Positions 1 to 8,523 of a stretch of 64,000 bases of DNA are shown here, piece by piece. Under the pieces are notes generated by a model, which was given only the letters and a program-made list of their open reading frames with translations, was not told the origin of the DNA and searched no databases. This stretch comes from Edaphobacter modestus (GTDB taxonomy: Bacteria > Acidobacteriota > Terriglobia > Terriglobales > Acidobacteriaceae): NCBI RefSeq assembly GCF_004217555.1, contig NZ_SHKW01000001.1:2170001-2234000 (forward strand), written 5' to 3'. Every line of letters begins with the position of its first letter. The first letter of the stretch is position 1. The translations under genes and the position numbers were made by a program.

Positions 1-3
1 AAC

Positions 4-951
4 GTGATGCCTGCTGTCATTCCCCCTCCGGCCCAGAACAGCGATGTAGATCGCTTCCGAAGTTTCAACCGCTTTTATACCCATATGATCGGCACCCTCC
101 CTGAGGGGCTGCTCAATAGCGAATACTCGCTGACCGAAGCCCGCGTGCTGTACGAACTCGCGATGCATCAAGGGATCTTGGCGCGAGAGATCGCAGATGA
201 GTTGAGCCTTGATGCCGGTTATCTAAGCCGCATCTTGCGCAAATTTGAGAACGCAGCCCTGATTCGAAAGACGGTGTCTGAAAGCGATGCTCGCCAGATG
301 GAACTCAAGCTGACCTCGAAGGGGAAGGCGCTCTTCGATGAGTTGAATGAGCGTTCCAATCAGCAGGCTGAACAGGTTCTCGAAAAGCTTACTCCAGGTA
401 AGCGCAGCTCTCTTCTCCATTCCATGTCTGGCATCGTGAATGCGATGGCGCCTGAGCGGTCCCTATCGCCATATGTTTTGCGCCAGAACCGACCCGGTGA
501 TATGGGCTGGGTGATCAGCCGGCATGCAGAGCTGTATGCAAAAGAGCATGGCTGGGACGAACACTTTGAGGCGCTTGTGGCCAATCTGGCTGCGGATTTC
601 ATCACGAAATACGATCCCCGGCTCGAGCGCTGCTGGATCGCCGAACGTGATGGCGAGAGGCTGGGGTGCGTCTTTCTCGTCAGGCATCGCGACGAGGCCG
701 CCACAGCGCGGCTGCGCATGCTGTTGGTTGAGCCGAGTGCACGTGGCTTAGGATTGGGAAAAGCGCTGGTCCAGGAGTGTGTCAGCTTTGCTCGAACCGC
801 AGGATACAAGAGAGTGATTCTTTGGACCGTAAATTTACTTTCTGCCGCCCAGCACATTTACCAGCAGGCCGGATTCAAACTTGTGCAGGAGCAGGCCACC
901 CATCGCTTCGGGGCCGACATGATCGACCAGACCTGGGAATTGGAGCTTTAG
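4..951 (+). CDS. MarR-type regulator fused to GNAT acetyltransferase
   Basis: A 315-residue protein with a winged-helix MarR domain at about residues 20-150 (reads EYSLTEARVLYELA then LSLDAGYLSRILRKFE, the recognition helix) followed by a GNAT acetyltransferase domain at about 165-315. The acetyl-CoA binding motif is seen as SARGLGLGKALV near residue 245. Such two-domain proteins are known as bifunctional helix-turn-helix/GNAT regulators; the acetyl acceptor is unknown. GTG at 4 and ATG at 7 are both possible starts, and because the window begins three bases upstream a more distal start cannot be excluded. No partner gene lies directly downstream, so the target is not revealed by context. Confidence 0.85.
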   Translation: MMPAVIPPPAQNSDVDRFRSFNRFYTHMIGTLPEGLLNSEYSLTEARVLYELAMHQGILAREIADELSLDAGYLSRILRKFENAALIRKTVSESDARQMELKLTSKGKALFDELNERSNQQAEQVLEKLTPGKRSSLLHSMSGIVNAMAPERSLSPYVLRQNRPGDMGWVISRHAELYAKEHGWDEHFEALVANLAADFITKYDPRLERCWIAERDGERLGCVFLVRHRDEAATARLRMLLVEPSARGLGLGKALVQECVSFARTAGYKRVILWTVNLLSAAQHIYQQAGFKLVQEQATHRFGADMIDQTWELEL

Positions 952-1178
952 CTGGTTCAGGAGCCGAGCTCCCCCTGCTCGCTGCGCTTCCGCTCGTCAC
1001 TCCTCCATCAGTGAACGTGCTCTGCGATCGAATCGAGACTGCTCACGCGCGTTTCATCCTGAATTATCTGCAGTGAAAGAGGGTCCCATGCTCTCTCAGG
1101 TTCTTGTCCCGCCGAGGAAAACTGATGGCAACGACACCGTAACCTCCGCTCCACAACCACTCACCATAGGATCTATTT
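952..1178. other. intergenic, no gene seen
   Basis: This stretch between the MarR-GNAT gene and the secreted hydrolase holds no convincing reading frame. It must contain the hydrolase promoter, but I see no strong -35/-10 pair and no good Shine-Dalgarno sequence before 1179. Confidence 0.5.
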
Positions 1179-2210
1179 ATGAACCGTCGTACTTTTGTTT
1201 CCAGCACCGCCGCCCTCGCTGCTCTCTCCGTCAGTGCAGCCCGGGGGCTCGATCCAACTCCCGCTCCCGTTGCTGAGCAACTCCCCGAAGCCCTCTCCCC
1301 CACCGGCAGACCGCTCAATCCTTCCGGCATCCGCACCGCCGGCATCCGCATGCTGCCCGTTGTCGGCGGCAAATACAAGGTCTGGACCAAGAGGATCGGC
1401 AGCGGCAAGGTCAAGGTGCTCCTGCTCCACGGCGGCCCCGGCGTTCCTCACGACTACCTCGAAGCCATGGAGTCCTTCCTTCCCCAGGCCGGCATCGAGA
1501 TGTACTACTACGATCAGCTCGGCGTAGGAAACTCCGACGTCCCCGACGATCCCTCACTGTGGAATCTCGCCCGCTACACCGAAGAGGTGGAAGAGGTGCG
1601 CCGCGGCCTCGGTCTCGACCACTTCGTCCTCTTCGGCCACTCCTGGGGCGGCATCCTCGCCATGGAGTACGCGCTAAAGTACCAACAGCACCTTCGCGGC
1701 CTCGTCATCTCGGACATGACCGCCGGCACCCAGGCCTATCTCAAGCGCACGGCCGCGCTCAAGGAAAGCCTGCTTTCTCCAGACAAGCTCGCGCAACTCA
1801 ATGCCCTCGAAGCCAAGCAGGACTACGACAACCCCGCGTACGACAAGATCATGATGGAGGATCTCTATCCCAAGATGCTCTGCCGCACCCAACCCTGGCC
1901 CGAGCCCCTTACTCGCGCCCTCAACCGTATGAACCAGAAGATCTACAACCAGATGCAGGGCAAGAGCGAGTTTGTCGTCACCGGCAACCTCAAGGACTGG
2001 GAGCGCTGGGACCGCCTGCACGAGATCAAGGTTCGCGCCCTCACCATTGGCGCCCGCTACGACGAGATGGACCCCGAGGACATGAAGAAGATGGCCACTC
2101 TCATGCCCAACGCCACCTCCGCCATCTGCCCCAGCGGCAGCCACATGTGCTTCTGGGACGACCAGGAGGTCTACTTCCACCACCTGCTCGGCTTCCTCCG
2201 CACCGTCTAA
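1179..2210 (+). CDS. secreted proline iminopeptidase-like alpha/beta hydrolase
   Basis: A 343-residue alpha/beta hydrolase of the proline iminopeptidase (peptidase S33) type. The N-terminus MNRRTFVSSTAALAALSVSA has twin arginines followed by a hydrophobic stretch, so export, probably by Tat, is likely. The oxyanion motif HGGPG lies near residue 84 and the nucleophile elbow GHSWGG near residue 153, so Ser is present. Asp in ARYDEMDPED and His in SGSHMCFW complete the triad. Family members release N-terminal proline from peptides, but many relatives act on other amides or esters, so the substrate is not certain. The gene stands alone. Confidence 0.85.
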   Translation: MNRRTFVSSTAALAALSVSAARGLDPTPAPVAEQLPEALSPTGRPLNPSGIRTAGIRMLPVVGGKYKVWTKRIGSGKVKVLLLHGGPGVPHDYLEAMESFLPQAGIEMYYYDQLGVGNSDVPDDPSLWNLARYTEEVEEVRRGLGLDHFVLFGHSWGGILAMEYALKYQQHLRGLVISDMTAGTQAYLKRTAALKESLLSPDKLAQLNALEAKQDYDNPAYDKIMMEDLYPKMLCRTQPWPEPLTRALNRMNQKIYNQMQGKSEFVVTGNLKDWERWDRLHEIKVRALTIGARYDEMDPEDMKKMATLMPNATSAICPSGSHMCFWDDQEVYFHHLLGFLRTV

Positions 2211-2587
2211 CCCAACCATGCGGCGGGAGAATCCCCTCTCCCGCCGCCAGCCGCTGGCCCACGTCAGGCTGCCTGTCAGGCACACCTCACGCAACGTCAA
2301 CCGCGCCTGATGTTTCCGAGCTTCGCCTTGGCCATATTGGTGATCTTCCAGAAACAACAGCGATCTTTCGCGGCAGGATAGAGACCACTCGCCGAATTCT
2401 AAGATCTACGACTGGCATGATCCGCGAACGCCGGAGAATGAACAGGCGATACTAAGCGCGTGGGAGTATGCCTCAGGATGATCTGCATCTTGCAATAGTA
2501 TTCCCGCGTTCTCGACGAGCAATAAATCTCTAATGCGCTCAGCGACCACTGCGGGGGAACCAATTATGGCTTTGGTGTTCTGGGCGG
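2211..2587. other. intergenic with probable gene debris
   Basis: There is no intact gene in these 377 bases. The minus strand from about 2605 to 2407 is open and resembles a protein tail (listed separately). The remainder after the hydrolase stop shows nothing recognisable. Confidence 0.45.
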
Positions 2588-2605
2588 ATGACGGGCAACC
2601 CGCAC
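2407..2605 (-). pseudogene. possible C-terminal remnant of a luciferase-like monooxygenase
   Basis: The minus strand reads an open stretch of about 65 codons ending in TAG at 2407. It includes GSPAVVAERIRDLL and then LLQDADHPEAYSHAL. This pattern (G-[ST]-P-x-x-V-A-x-R-I, then a short loop and a final helix) recalls the C-terminus of LLM-class flavin-dependent monooxygenases. There is no start codon in a sensible position and no upstream domain, so if real it is a fragment. The match was made by eye over about 35 residues and could be chance. It lies among other broken genes, which makes decay plausible. Confidence 0.25.
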
Positions 2606-2980
2606 CTTACTCCCGTCAGTGTTGGCTGCTACAGCCTTGCCCACGTCTGTTTTGACCACCGCTCGGAAACTCAAAGATTCGTGGATCCTGCCGCGTTTCC
2701 CGTTACTCATCCGTTGACGCTTGAGCGGTGCAACGACTTTCAGGAGGAGACCGGTTTCACCGCCAGCGCGCCGTTCCTCAAGCTTGGCTCCGTGCGTCAG
2801 AAGAGTGGCAAGGTGGTCCTCGCCTGGGCGTTCGAAGGAGACTGCGATCCTGCCAAGCTCGTCAGCAATACCTGCGAGGTGGAATGGCCACCCCGGTCCA
2901 AGAAACGCATCGTGATTCCTGAAGTCGATCGCGGTGCATGGTTCTCGCCTACGGACGCTGCAATCTTTATCCGCGAATAA
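2588..2980 (+). pseudogene. Nudix hydrolase remnant with replaced N-terminus
   Basis: Residues from about 45 to 125 match the C-terminal two thirds of a Nudix NTP pyrophosphohydrolase of the NUDIX/WPPRSG type: FQEETGFTASAPF (end of the Nudix box), then LGSVRQKSGKVVLAWAFEGD, CEVEWPPRSKKR and PEVDRGAWFS. In intact relatives a strand with GPFW..KDDGAWSIPKGE and the first half of the box (G-x5-E-x7-R-E) come before this. Here those residues are missing and replaced by unrelated sequence, so the metal site is incomplete and the protein is probably inactive. The ORF itself is open, so expression cannot be ruled out. Confidence 0.6.
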
Positions 2981-2989
2981 CAGCGGCCT

Positions 2990-3709
2990 TTACTGTTGCG
3001 CTTGGAGCAGCATCTCCGAGACCGGTCTAAGTAAATTCAGTGTGGCCGCCCCGTCTGTCGCATCCTCTTCTAACTGGAAATTACTGAGTCCCACACCAAC
3101 CAGGCGAAAGAGTTGCTCTGGCGGCAAATCCACCCGCTCCCGGAGTGCGAGAGCGATGTTCGTCAGATCCTCACAGATAGAGATGGGCGTTCGCGGCGTC
3201 AGACTGCGCGTGAGTGAACTGAATTCCTTGGTCTTCAGCTTGAGCACAACCGTCCTGGCTTGGCGTGCGTTACCTTTAGAGGCATTCCAAACCTTTTCCG
3301 CCAGCCGTCGAATGTGTGTCTCGCACTCCACGAGCGGGATGTCTTCGGGGAAAGTGTCTTCGGCGGAGACTTGCTTCCGCACGCGATTCGATATCACCGG
3401 GTTGTGATCGATGCCGCGAGCCAATTCGTGAAGCCGCAGGCTGTAGCTGCCGAAGTGATACTCCAGTGTGGCAAGATCCATCGCATAGATATCGCCCACC
3501 GTCCTGATGCCGGCCTTTGCCATGCGCGCCTCTGTGACCCTTCGAACGGCCTCGCGCAGAAGCCTCTGCAATAGGGGGCATCTCTCTATTTTGCTCCAGC
3601 ACCCGCCAACACCCTCGGCACTCCTGGTGCCCGGCCTACGTGGTTGATTGCTTTGAGAAAGGGAGGGGTCCGAGTTTACCGACCTCTGCCGAGCCCCAGC
3701 AGAGGTCAA
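2990..3709 (-). pseudogene. dinB: DNA polymerase IV (DinB) C-terminal fragment
   Basis: A 239-residue ORF in which only the part from about residue 55 onward (RVTEARMAKAGIRTVGDIYA, then SLRLHELARGIDHNPV) matches Y-family polymerase IV. The match covers the thumb helix-hairpin-helix and the little-finger domain and ends normally (QLFRLVGVGLSNF). The palm and fingers, with the catalytic acidic residues that normally fill the first 170 residues, are absent. The first 54 residues are of no known family. It therefore cannot be a working polymerase. Its stop at 2990 lies 10 bases from the convergent Nudix remnant, so both may have been broken by one rearrangement. Confidence 0.75.
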
Positions 3710-3772
3710 TTAATTAATCAGTCGTGACAAAGTTGCGTACTCGATAGAGCAGGACATTGAGAGATCGATCCC

Positions 3773-4741
3773 TCACCCCAGCAAGGACATCTGCTCTGGC
3801 CCTTTGCCGGCAGAGAGCGGAGGCTTCTTGCCTTTAGGTGTTTGCGGCGATAGCCGGCCCTTCAAGAGCCGGATGAGCATCGGAACTGTCTTGGGATGCC
3901 CCTGCTTCTTGTAGATGAAGGCAGTGTCCACCGTCCAGTCCACGCCGGCAACGGGCCGCGTGGTGAGTTCGGCATCCAACACGGTTCCTTCGCGGATGAG
4001 AGCAAAACCGAATCCCTGCTTGACGAGTCCCTGCATCTCCGTAGGGTGGGATGCCCGCGAATACTCTTCGATCTTCACACCAACTTCTTCGAGCAGTTCA
4101 AGCAGCCGCGAATGTGCCTGGGCATTCCGTTGCGGGTGATAGAGAACGGTCGGGTGTTGCTGCAAGTCGGCAGGCTGAAGCGCGGCCTTGGATGCGAGAG
4201 AATGGTCGGCACGGAGGCAGACCACAAGACGATCTCGCCGAATCTCATCCACACGGAGACTAAGGTCGGCTACTGGCAAGGTGACGATTGCGGCGTCGAG
4301 ATCACCCGAGGCTATCTCTTCCACAAGCTGCGCTGTGTCGGCGTGCACCGGACGGATTGGGCAGTCGGGAAGCAGCTCTCTGTGCATGGCAAAGAATGCG
4401 TTGAAGAGAATCGGATCGGCTTGTGACGAGCACCCTAGTCTCAGGGTACGAACCTCACCCTGTTCGACGGCAAGCAGTGCGGCCATCGCCTCATCCCGCG
4501 CACTGAGCAATCCCCTGGCAATTAGCTTGAACGCAACGCCAGTCGGGGTGAGGCTGATGCGCCCACTCTTGGATCTTCGATAGAGATGAAGTCCGGAGTT
4601 TTCCCGAAACTGCCTGGCGTGAGCACTCAAGTTCGGTTGTGTGGTGTGCAACTGCTCGGCAGCAGCGCGAAAGCCCTTGAGATCCAGAATCTCAAGCAGA
4701 TACCTGAAGTGACGATATTCGGCCCAATCGTACATACGCAT
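3773..4741 (-). CDS. LysR family transcriptional regulator
   Basis: A 322-residue LysR-type regulator. The N-terminal HTH at residues 8-65 reads YLLEILDLKGFRAAAEQLHTT followed by QPNLSAHARQFRE. An effector-binding domain fills about 92-300 and ends in a charged tail (KGRLSPQTPKGKKPPLSAGK). LysR proteins bind small molecules and usually control a divergent neighbour. Here the next gene upstream is the small excisionase-like protein, more than 300 bases away, so the target is unclear. Start could be 4741 or the second Met two codons in. Confident for family, not for role. Confidence 0.88.
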   Translation of the reverse strand: MRMYDWAEYRHFRYLLEILDLKGFRAAAEQLHTTQPNLSAHARQFRENSGLHLYRRSKSGRISLTPTGVAFKLIARGLLSARDEAMAALLAVEQGEVRTLRLGCSSQADPILFNAFFAMHRELLPDCPIRPVHADTAQLVEEIASGDLDAAIVTLPVADLSLRVDEIRRDRLVVCLRADHSLASKAALQPADLQQHPTVLYHPQRNAQAHSRLLELLEEVGVKIEEYSRASHPTEMQGLVKQGFGFALIREGTVLDAELTTRPVAGVDWTVDTAFIYKKQGHPKTVPMLIRLLKGRLSPQTPKGKKPPLSAGKGPEQMSLLG

Positions 4742-5055
4742 GCTCCTGGAGAACCAAGTCTCGGCGTAACGTCGATTACCAAGGAAAGGCGCAGCAAATA
4801 GGGGTCGCCCTTGCTTGTGGAAATCTTACCGGAGCGGAATCAAGTTGAGCAACAGAGAAATTTTCAGAAGCGACGATCTTTGAATGATTTGGCGGGACCG
4901 TTGCCACGTTTTGTGTGCGCGATTTCGGTGGGGTGATAGCTGTGAATTATCACCCGATAAATAGGAAGTATTGGACGGAATAGGCAATCAGCCAGAGCCT
5001 GAAAGCAGCCTCGCATCGTCGTCGCGAAGCCACCGTCACAGCTCTGGAGACTCCG
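4742..5055. other. intergenic region between lysR and the xis-like gene
   Basis: This 314-base divergent region has no gene I would support. It contains a perfect inverted repeat at 4931-4955 (listed separately) and is less GC-rich in places than the flanks, fitting a promoter region for one or both divergent genes. Confidence 0.5.
4931..4955. promoter_or_regulatory. inverted repeat, candidate operator
   Basis: GGGTGATA at 4931-4938 is followed after nine bases by its exact reverse complement TATCACCC at 4948-4955. It lies about 100 bases before the excisionase-like gene and upstream of lysR. The symmetry fits a dimeric repressor site or an integrase/Xis accessory site; no binding protein can be assigned from sequence. 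Confidence 0.4.
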
Positions 5056-5295
5056 ATGGCTCTCAACGCAATCGTCCAACAAATGCCCCTCAGAGAACCG
5101 CTGCTCACCGTTGAGGATGTCGCGCAACGGCTCAACGTCACGAAGGACTGGGTCTGGGATCATTCATCACGAAAGGCTCCCTACCTGCCCGTAATCCGCA
5201 TGAGCGACGGCGTCCTTCGCTATCGCTTGAGCGAGGTCGAAGAGTTCATCAGCGAACGGGAACGCCTCTCGTCTTTACGTCGGAAACGGCGCTGA
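5056..5295 (+). CDS. small excisionase-like helix-turn-helix protein
   Basis: A 79-residue basic protein with an HTH_17/MerR-like fold: LLTVEDVAQRLNVTKDWVWD forms the helix-turn-helix, followed by VIRMSDGVLRYRLSEVEEFI, the usual wing and final helix of excisionase-family DNA-binding proteins. It ends in SLRRKRR. It lies 308 bases upstream of a tyrosine integrase on the same strand, so it probably serves as the recombination directionality factor or as a regulator of the element. An alternative is a plain transcriptional regulator. Confidence 0.7.
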   Translation: MALNAIVQQMPLREPLLTVEDVAQRLNVTKDWVWDHSSRKAPYLPVIRMSDGVLRYRLSEVEEFISERERLSSLRRKRR

Positions 5296-5603
5296 AGGTA
5301 CCGTCGCTCCTTCGAGGACAACCAGCTCGGTCGTCGTGTTTCGCATGGCACTGTCACTTGGCGTCGGGCTTCGCTTGCCAGCACCCGCGCGAACAAGAAC
5401 ACCAGTAGGCTCACTTCGCCGGAACGTTCCTCCGGAAGCGCCGGTAGTTCGGAAAGGCCATGGGGGAACTTGTTCGCGAGTCTCCCTCGTAGCGTTCGAC
5501 CAGGCTTAAGTGTGGATCTGTGGCAACGCCTCTCTGCTCTGCGGCGCGGACGCCGATAGAATAAGAGCGGCCCACTGTTTCCCGCACAGAAACTGAGAAA
5601 TCA
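5296..5603. other. intergenic before integrase
   Basis: These 308 bases between the xis-like gene and the integrase show no supported gene or strong hairpin. They are a reasonable place for the integrase promoter, but no clear promoter boxes were recognised. Confidence 0.45.
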
Positions 5604-6824
5604 ATGGGTAAGTCGCATCAGGCAGGATGGGTCGTTTTGCGTGGAAAACGCTGGTACGGGTATTTTCGCAAACGCGTCCTTGATCCTACAACCGAGGAGG
5701 AGCAAGCGAAGCCCGTTTGCATCCTCCTGAAACTCAAGTCAGAGATGACCAAGTCCGAGGCGCGCGAAGCGCTGCGGATGGAAGTCACCAAGCAGAATGG
5801 TCAGAACCTCGGAGGTAGGGTTTTAAAGGACGGTTCCACGACTTTCGAGTGGTTTGTTCGCAACCGCTACTTCCCGCTTCGGAAGGGAGATTGGCGTCCG
5901 CAAACGGCAAAGGAGAAGATGGCCCAGATCGAGTTCGACCTAATTGACAAGTTCGGAGACCAACCGCTGGATTCGTTCGACAAGTTCATGCTGCAGACGC
6001 ATCTGAACTATCTGGCGGAGCGGTACTCGCAGGACCGCGTCAAGCAGGCGAGATCGTATCTGAAATCGATCTTCGACGAAGCCATCGAGCAGGAGTTCCT
6101 GGTCAAAGACCCGACCCGCAAGTTGAAGATCCCTAAAAATCTTCGACCGAAGGACAAGCAGGTTCTGAGCTGGGAACAACTGTGGCTGGTCCTGGCCAAC
6201 ACCGAGAGAAGAGACCGTCTTCTCCTCATGTTGGACATGACCGAAGCGCTCCGTCCGAGCGAGTTGTTCGCACTTCGCTGGCGCTCCTTCGACGACTGCA
6301 ACACCCTGGAGTTGACGGAGACCGTCTACCGAAGGGAACTCCGGCGGTTCGGCAAGACCCCGGGGAGCCTCACCAAAGTCCATCTCCCCGATGGCTTGGC
6401 GAACGAACTGCTGCTATGGAAGCTGGAGTGCAAAAAGGCCTCATCAAAAAAGACCTCGCCGGATGCCTTCATCTTCCCGAACGCGGACGGCGGCTTCATG
6501 GATACCGACAATTATCGGTTCCGGGTTCTGAAGCCTCTGGCGGAAGAGCTTGGTATCCCCAAACTGAACTTCCAGATCCTGCGCCGGACGATGGCCACCC
6601 AGGCGCAGAATATGGGGTCGGTGAAGGACATCCAAGCGCACCTGCGGCATTCGAGACCGGACACCACGGCTCACGAGTACATGCAGGCACTGCCGGAGAG
6701 CGTGCAGGCGATGGTCGGATCGGTCTATCAAATGTTGACGAAAGGAGGGGAAGAAAAAACGTCTTCAGAAGATTTGCTACCAAACGCTACTAACGCTTCC
6801 AAAGAAGTGCTGGTAACTGATTGA
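5604..6824 (+). CDS. int: tyrosine recombinase / phage-type integrase
   Basis: A 406-residue site-specific integrase. The N-terminal part to about residue 170 is a SAM-like arm/core-binding region. The catalytic domain follows: first Arg in ALRPSELFALRW near residue 217, second Arg in FQILRRTMAT near 328 (Gln sits where the usual His precedes LRR), LRHSRPDTTA near 348, and the nucleophile Tyr in HEYMQ near 359. Length is normal. The stop at 6822-6824 is five bases from the encoded CCA end of tRNA-Val, the classical position for an integrase whose attachment site is the tRNA 3' end. Its element would extend to the left of the tRNA. Confidence 0.9.
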   Translation: MGKSHQAGWVVLRGKRWYGYFRKRVLDPTTEEEQAKPVCILLKLKSEMTKSEAREALRMEVTKQNGQNLGGRVLKDGSTTFEWFVRNRYFPLRKGDWRPQTAKEKMAQIEFDLIDKFGDQPLDSFDKFMLQTHLNYLAERYSQDRVKQARSYLKSIFDEAIEQEFLVKDPTRKLKIPKNLRPKDKQVLSWEQLWLVLANTERRDRLLLMLDMTEALRPSELFALRWRSFDDCNTLELTETVYRRELRRFGKTPGSLTKVHLPDGLANELLLWKLECKKASSKKTSPDAFIFPNADGGFMDTDNYRFRVLKPLAEELGIPKLNFQILRRTMATQAQNMGSVKDIQAHLRHSRPDTTAHEYMQALPESVQAMVGSVYQMLTKGGEEKTSSEDLLPNATNASKEVLVTD

Positions 6825-6829
6825 AAACA

Positions 6830-6904
6830 TGGTGGGCGCAGCAGGATTCGAACCTACGACTTCCACCGTGTGAAGGTGGCACTCTACCGCTGAGTTATGC
6901 GCCC
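6830..6904 (-). tRNA. tRNA-Val (CAC)
   Basis: The minus strand folds as a 75-nt tRNA including an encoded CCA. The acceptor arms GGGCGCA (6904-6898) and TGCGCCC (6840-6834) pair fully, with discriminator A at 6833 and CCA at 6832-6830. The anticodon stem CCACC/GGTGG encloses TTCACAC, giving anticodon CAC at 6872-6870 for the Val codon GUG. The T arm GGTTCGAATCC is canonical. The 3' end abuts the integrase gene and is the likely attachment site. Confidence 0.95.
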
Positions 6905-7075
6905 TTATCCTTCCCACCAGGGAGGATATCTCTAAAAGAATAACATCCCGCCCCTTCCTCCAAAAGCCTCGGCTAAATGCTAAATAACTGACACATAACA
7001 GGGGCAGCGGCGGCCAGATCTGACACAACCTTCCGCCTTCGCCAAAACGATACAATCACTATCAAGCTGTCGAGC

Positions 7076-7855
7076 ATGTCCCTCCCTCCCCATTCCGGCC
7101 CCAGAAGGAACGTTTCGGCGTCAACGACCCCCAAACCCACCGAAGATCCGCCACAAAACCAGCTGGAAGCGCAACCCGACGACGAAGGCAGTGTTAGCAC
7201 TAACATGGCAACGCTGGCTGTCAACCCGACGCTCCTCAAGAATCTCGAGACCGCCGAGCCGCATCGTTCCTCATCGAACTTCGCCGAGATGGACGATGCT
7301 GTCATCATGCTCGAGCTCCGTGCCGGAAATATGGCCGGCTTTGACTATCTCATTCAGAAATATCGCAGACCCATCGTGCATTTTATGTACCGCATGGTTC
7401 ACAATCAGGCCATCGCTGAAGAGCTCGCCCAGGAGGTCTTCCTTCGCGTCTACCGATCGCGCGAGACCTATCGTGCCGAGGCCCGCTTCAGTACCTGGCT
7501 CTACCGGATCGCCACCAACCTCGGCGTCAACCATGCACGCGATACCCGGCACGAACGTGCCGCCTCCACCGTCTATCTCGACGAGGTGGACTCCGAAACC
7601 GGAACCACGCCGGACCTCGCCGATTCCACCCCCGGGGTCGAAAGCAATCTGGTCCGGCAGGAACGCATGGCGGCCATTCGAGAACACGTTCTTGCCCTGC
7701 CAGACCGTCAGCGCATGGCTGTGCTCATGCACAAATACGAAGGAATGGACTACAAACAGATTGGCGAGGTGCTCAAGCTGAGCGAATCCGCCACCAAATC
7801 ATTGCTCTTCCGTGCCTACCAGACGTTGCGCGGAAAGCTCAAAGGTTTTATTTAG
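7076..7855 (+). CDS. ECF sigma factor (RpoE-like)
   Basis: A 259-residue sigma-70 family factor of the ECF class. Region 2 lies at about 85-150 (FDYLIQKYRRPIVHFMYRMV, ELAQEVFLRVYRS, FSTWLYRIATNLGVN), and region 4 at about 195-258 (LPDRQRMAVLMHKYEGMDY, then QIGEVLKLSESATKSLLFR). The first 70 residues are a variable, proline-rich extension; an internal ATG at 7205 (MATLAVNP) would give a more usual length of 216 residues. The anti-sigma gene follows after 70 bases, so the pair forms one unit. Confidence 0.9.
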   Translation: MSLPPHSGPRRNVSASTTPKPTEDPPQNQLEAQPDDEGSVSTNMATLAVNPTLLKNLETAEPHRSSSNFAEMDDAVIMLELRAGNMAGFDYLIQKYRRPIVHFMYRMVHNQAIAEELAQEVFLRVYRSRETYRAEARFSTWLYRIATNLGVNHARDTRHERAASTVYLDEVDSETGTTPDLADSTPGVESNLVRQERMAAIREHVLALPDRQRMAVLMHKYEGMDYKQIGEVLKLSESATKSLLFRAYQTLRGKLKGFI

Positions 7856-7925
7856 TTCTTTGGGGACCCTTCTGGGCCGCCGCTTGTCGCACGAGAAGGG
7901 TAAGAGAAATTGGAGAGAGAGTCTC

Positions 7926-8432
7926 ATGAACTGCCACGACTGCCAATCCGCACTTCCGGATCTCCTGCTCGATCCATCCGCGTCCTCCAACACCGTTGCG
8001 CGCGCGCATGTCGATTCCTGCGCCGACTGCCGCCAGGAGCTTGAATCCCTTCAGGCGACCATCTCGCTTCTGGACACATGGAAGGCACCCGATCCTTCTC
8101 CCTACTTCGATCAGAAGCTCGCCGTCCTCCTCCGTGAAGAGCAGACCAAAGCTCCTGCCGGATGGTTCGAGCGTCTGCGTTCGCGTCTCCTCTTCAATAC
8201 CGGCCATCAATTTCGTCCTGCGCTCGCCGGCGGCATGCTGGCTCTTGCCTTGCTCATCGGTGGCGGTATCTTCGCCGACCTCGCCAGGGTTGACCTCGGA
8301 GAGGCGGAGACCTCACCCACGGTAACCGATCTTCAGGTCCTCGATAAGAACGATCAGGCACTCCAGACGATGGACCAGCTTTTCCAGGATGAAGGCGCAG
8401 CCGACGACGCAGCCGCCCTTCCCTCCAGCTAG
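7926..8432 (+). CDS. zinc-binding anti-sigma factor
   Basis: A 168-residue membrane protein with an N-terminal anti-sigma zinc finger: MNCHDCQSALPDLL followed by HVDSCADC, the HxxxCxxC signature of zf-HC2 (ZAS) domains. One transmembrane segment at about residues 98-118 (LAGGMLALALLIGGGIFADL) anchors it, leaving about 50 acidic residues outside. ATG 7926 is chosen because a purine-rich GGAGAGAGAG lies just upstream and it places Cys3 at the start of the motif; the frame is open further upstream. It should hold the preceding sigma factor inactive at the membrane. Confidence 0.85.
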   Translation: MNCHDCQSALPDLLLDPSASSNTVARAHVDSCADCRQELESLQATISLLDTWKAPDPSPYFDQKLAVLLREEQTKAPAGWFERLRSRLLFNTGHQFRPALAGGMLALALLIGGGIFADLARVDLGEAETSPTVTDLQVLDKNDQALQTMDQLFQDEGAADDAAALPSS

Positions 8433-8523
8433 CCGAGGGCTACAATCCATGACGGAAAGGAGCCCGGAGGCAGTAAGCTTCTTAACGACACCAACATCCT
8501 TCGCCAGCGGCCAACTCAGTTTT

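Noticed and set aside
1..6829. Second copy of the tRNA-Val 3' end as the other attachment site
   Set aside because: I scanned for the T-arm and acceptor sequence of the tRNA to the left and found none. The other end may lie outside the window.
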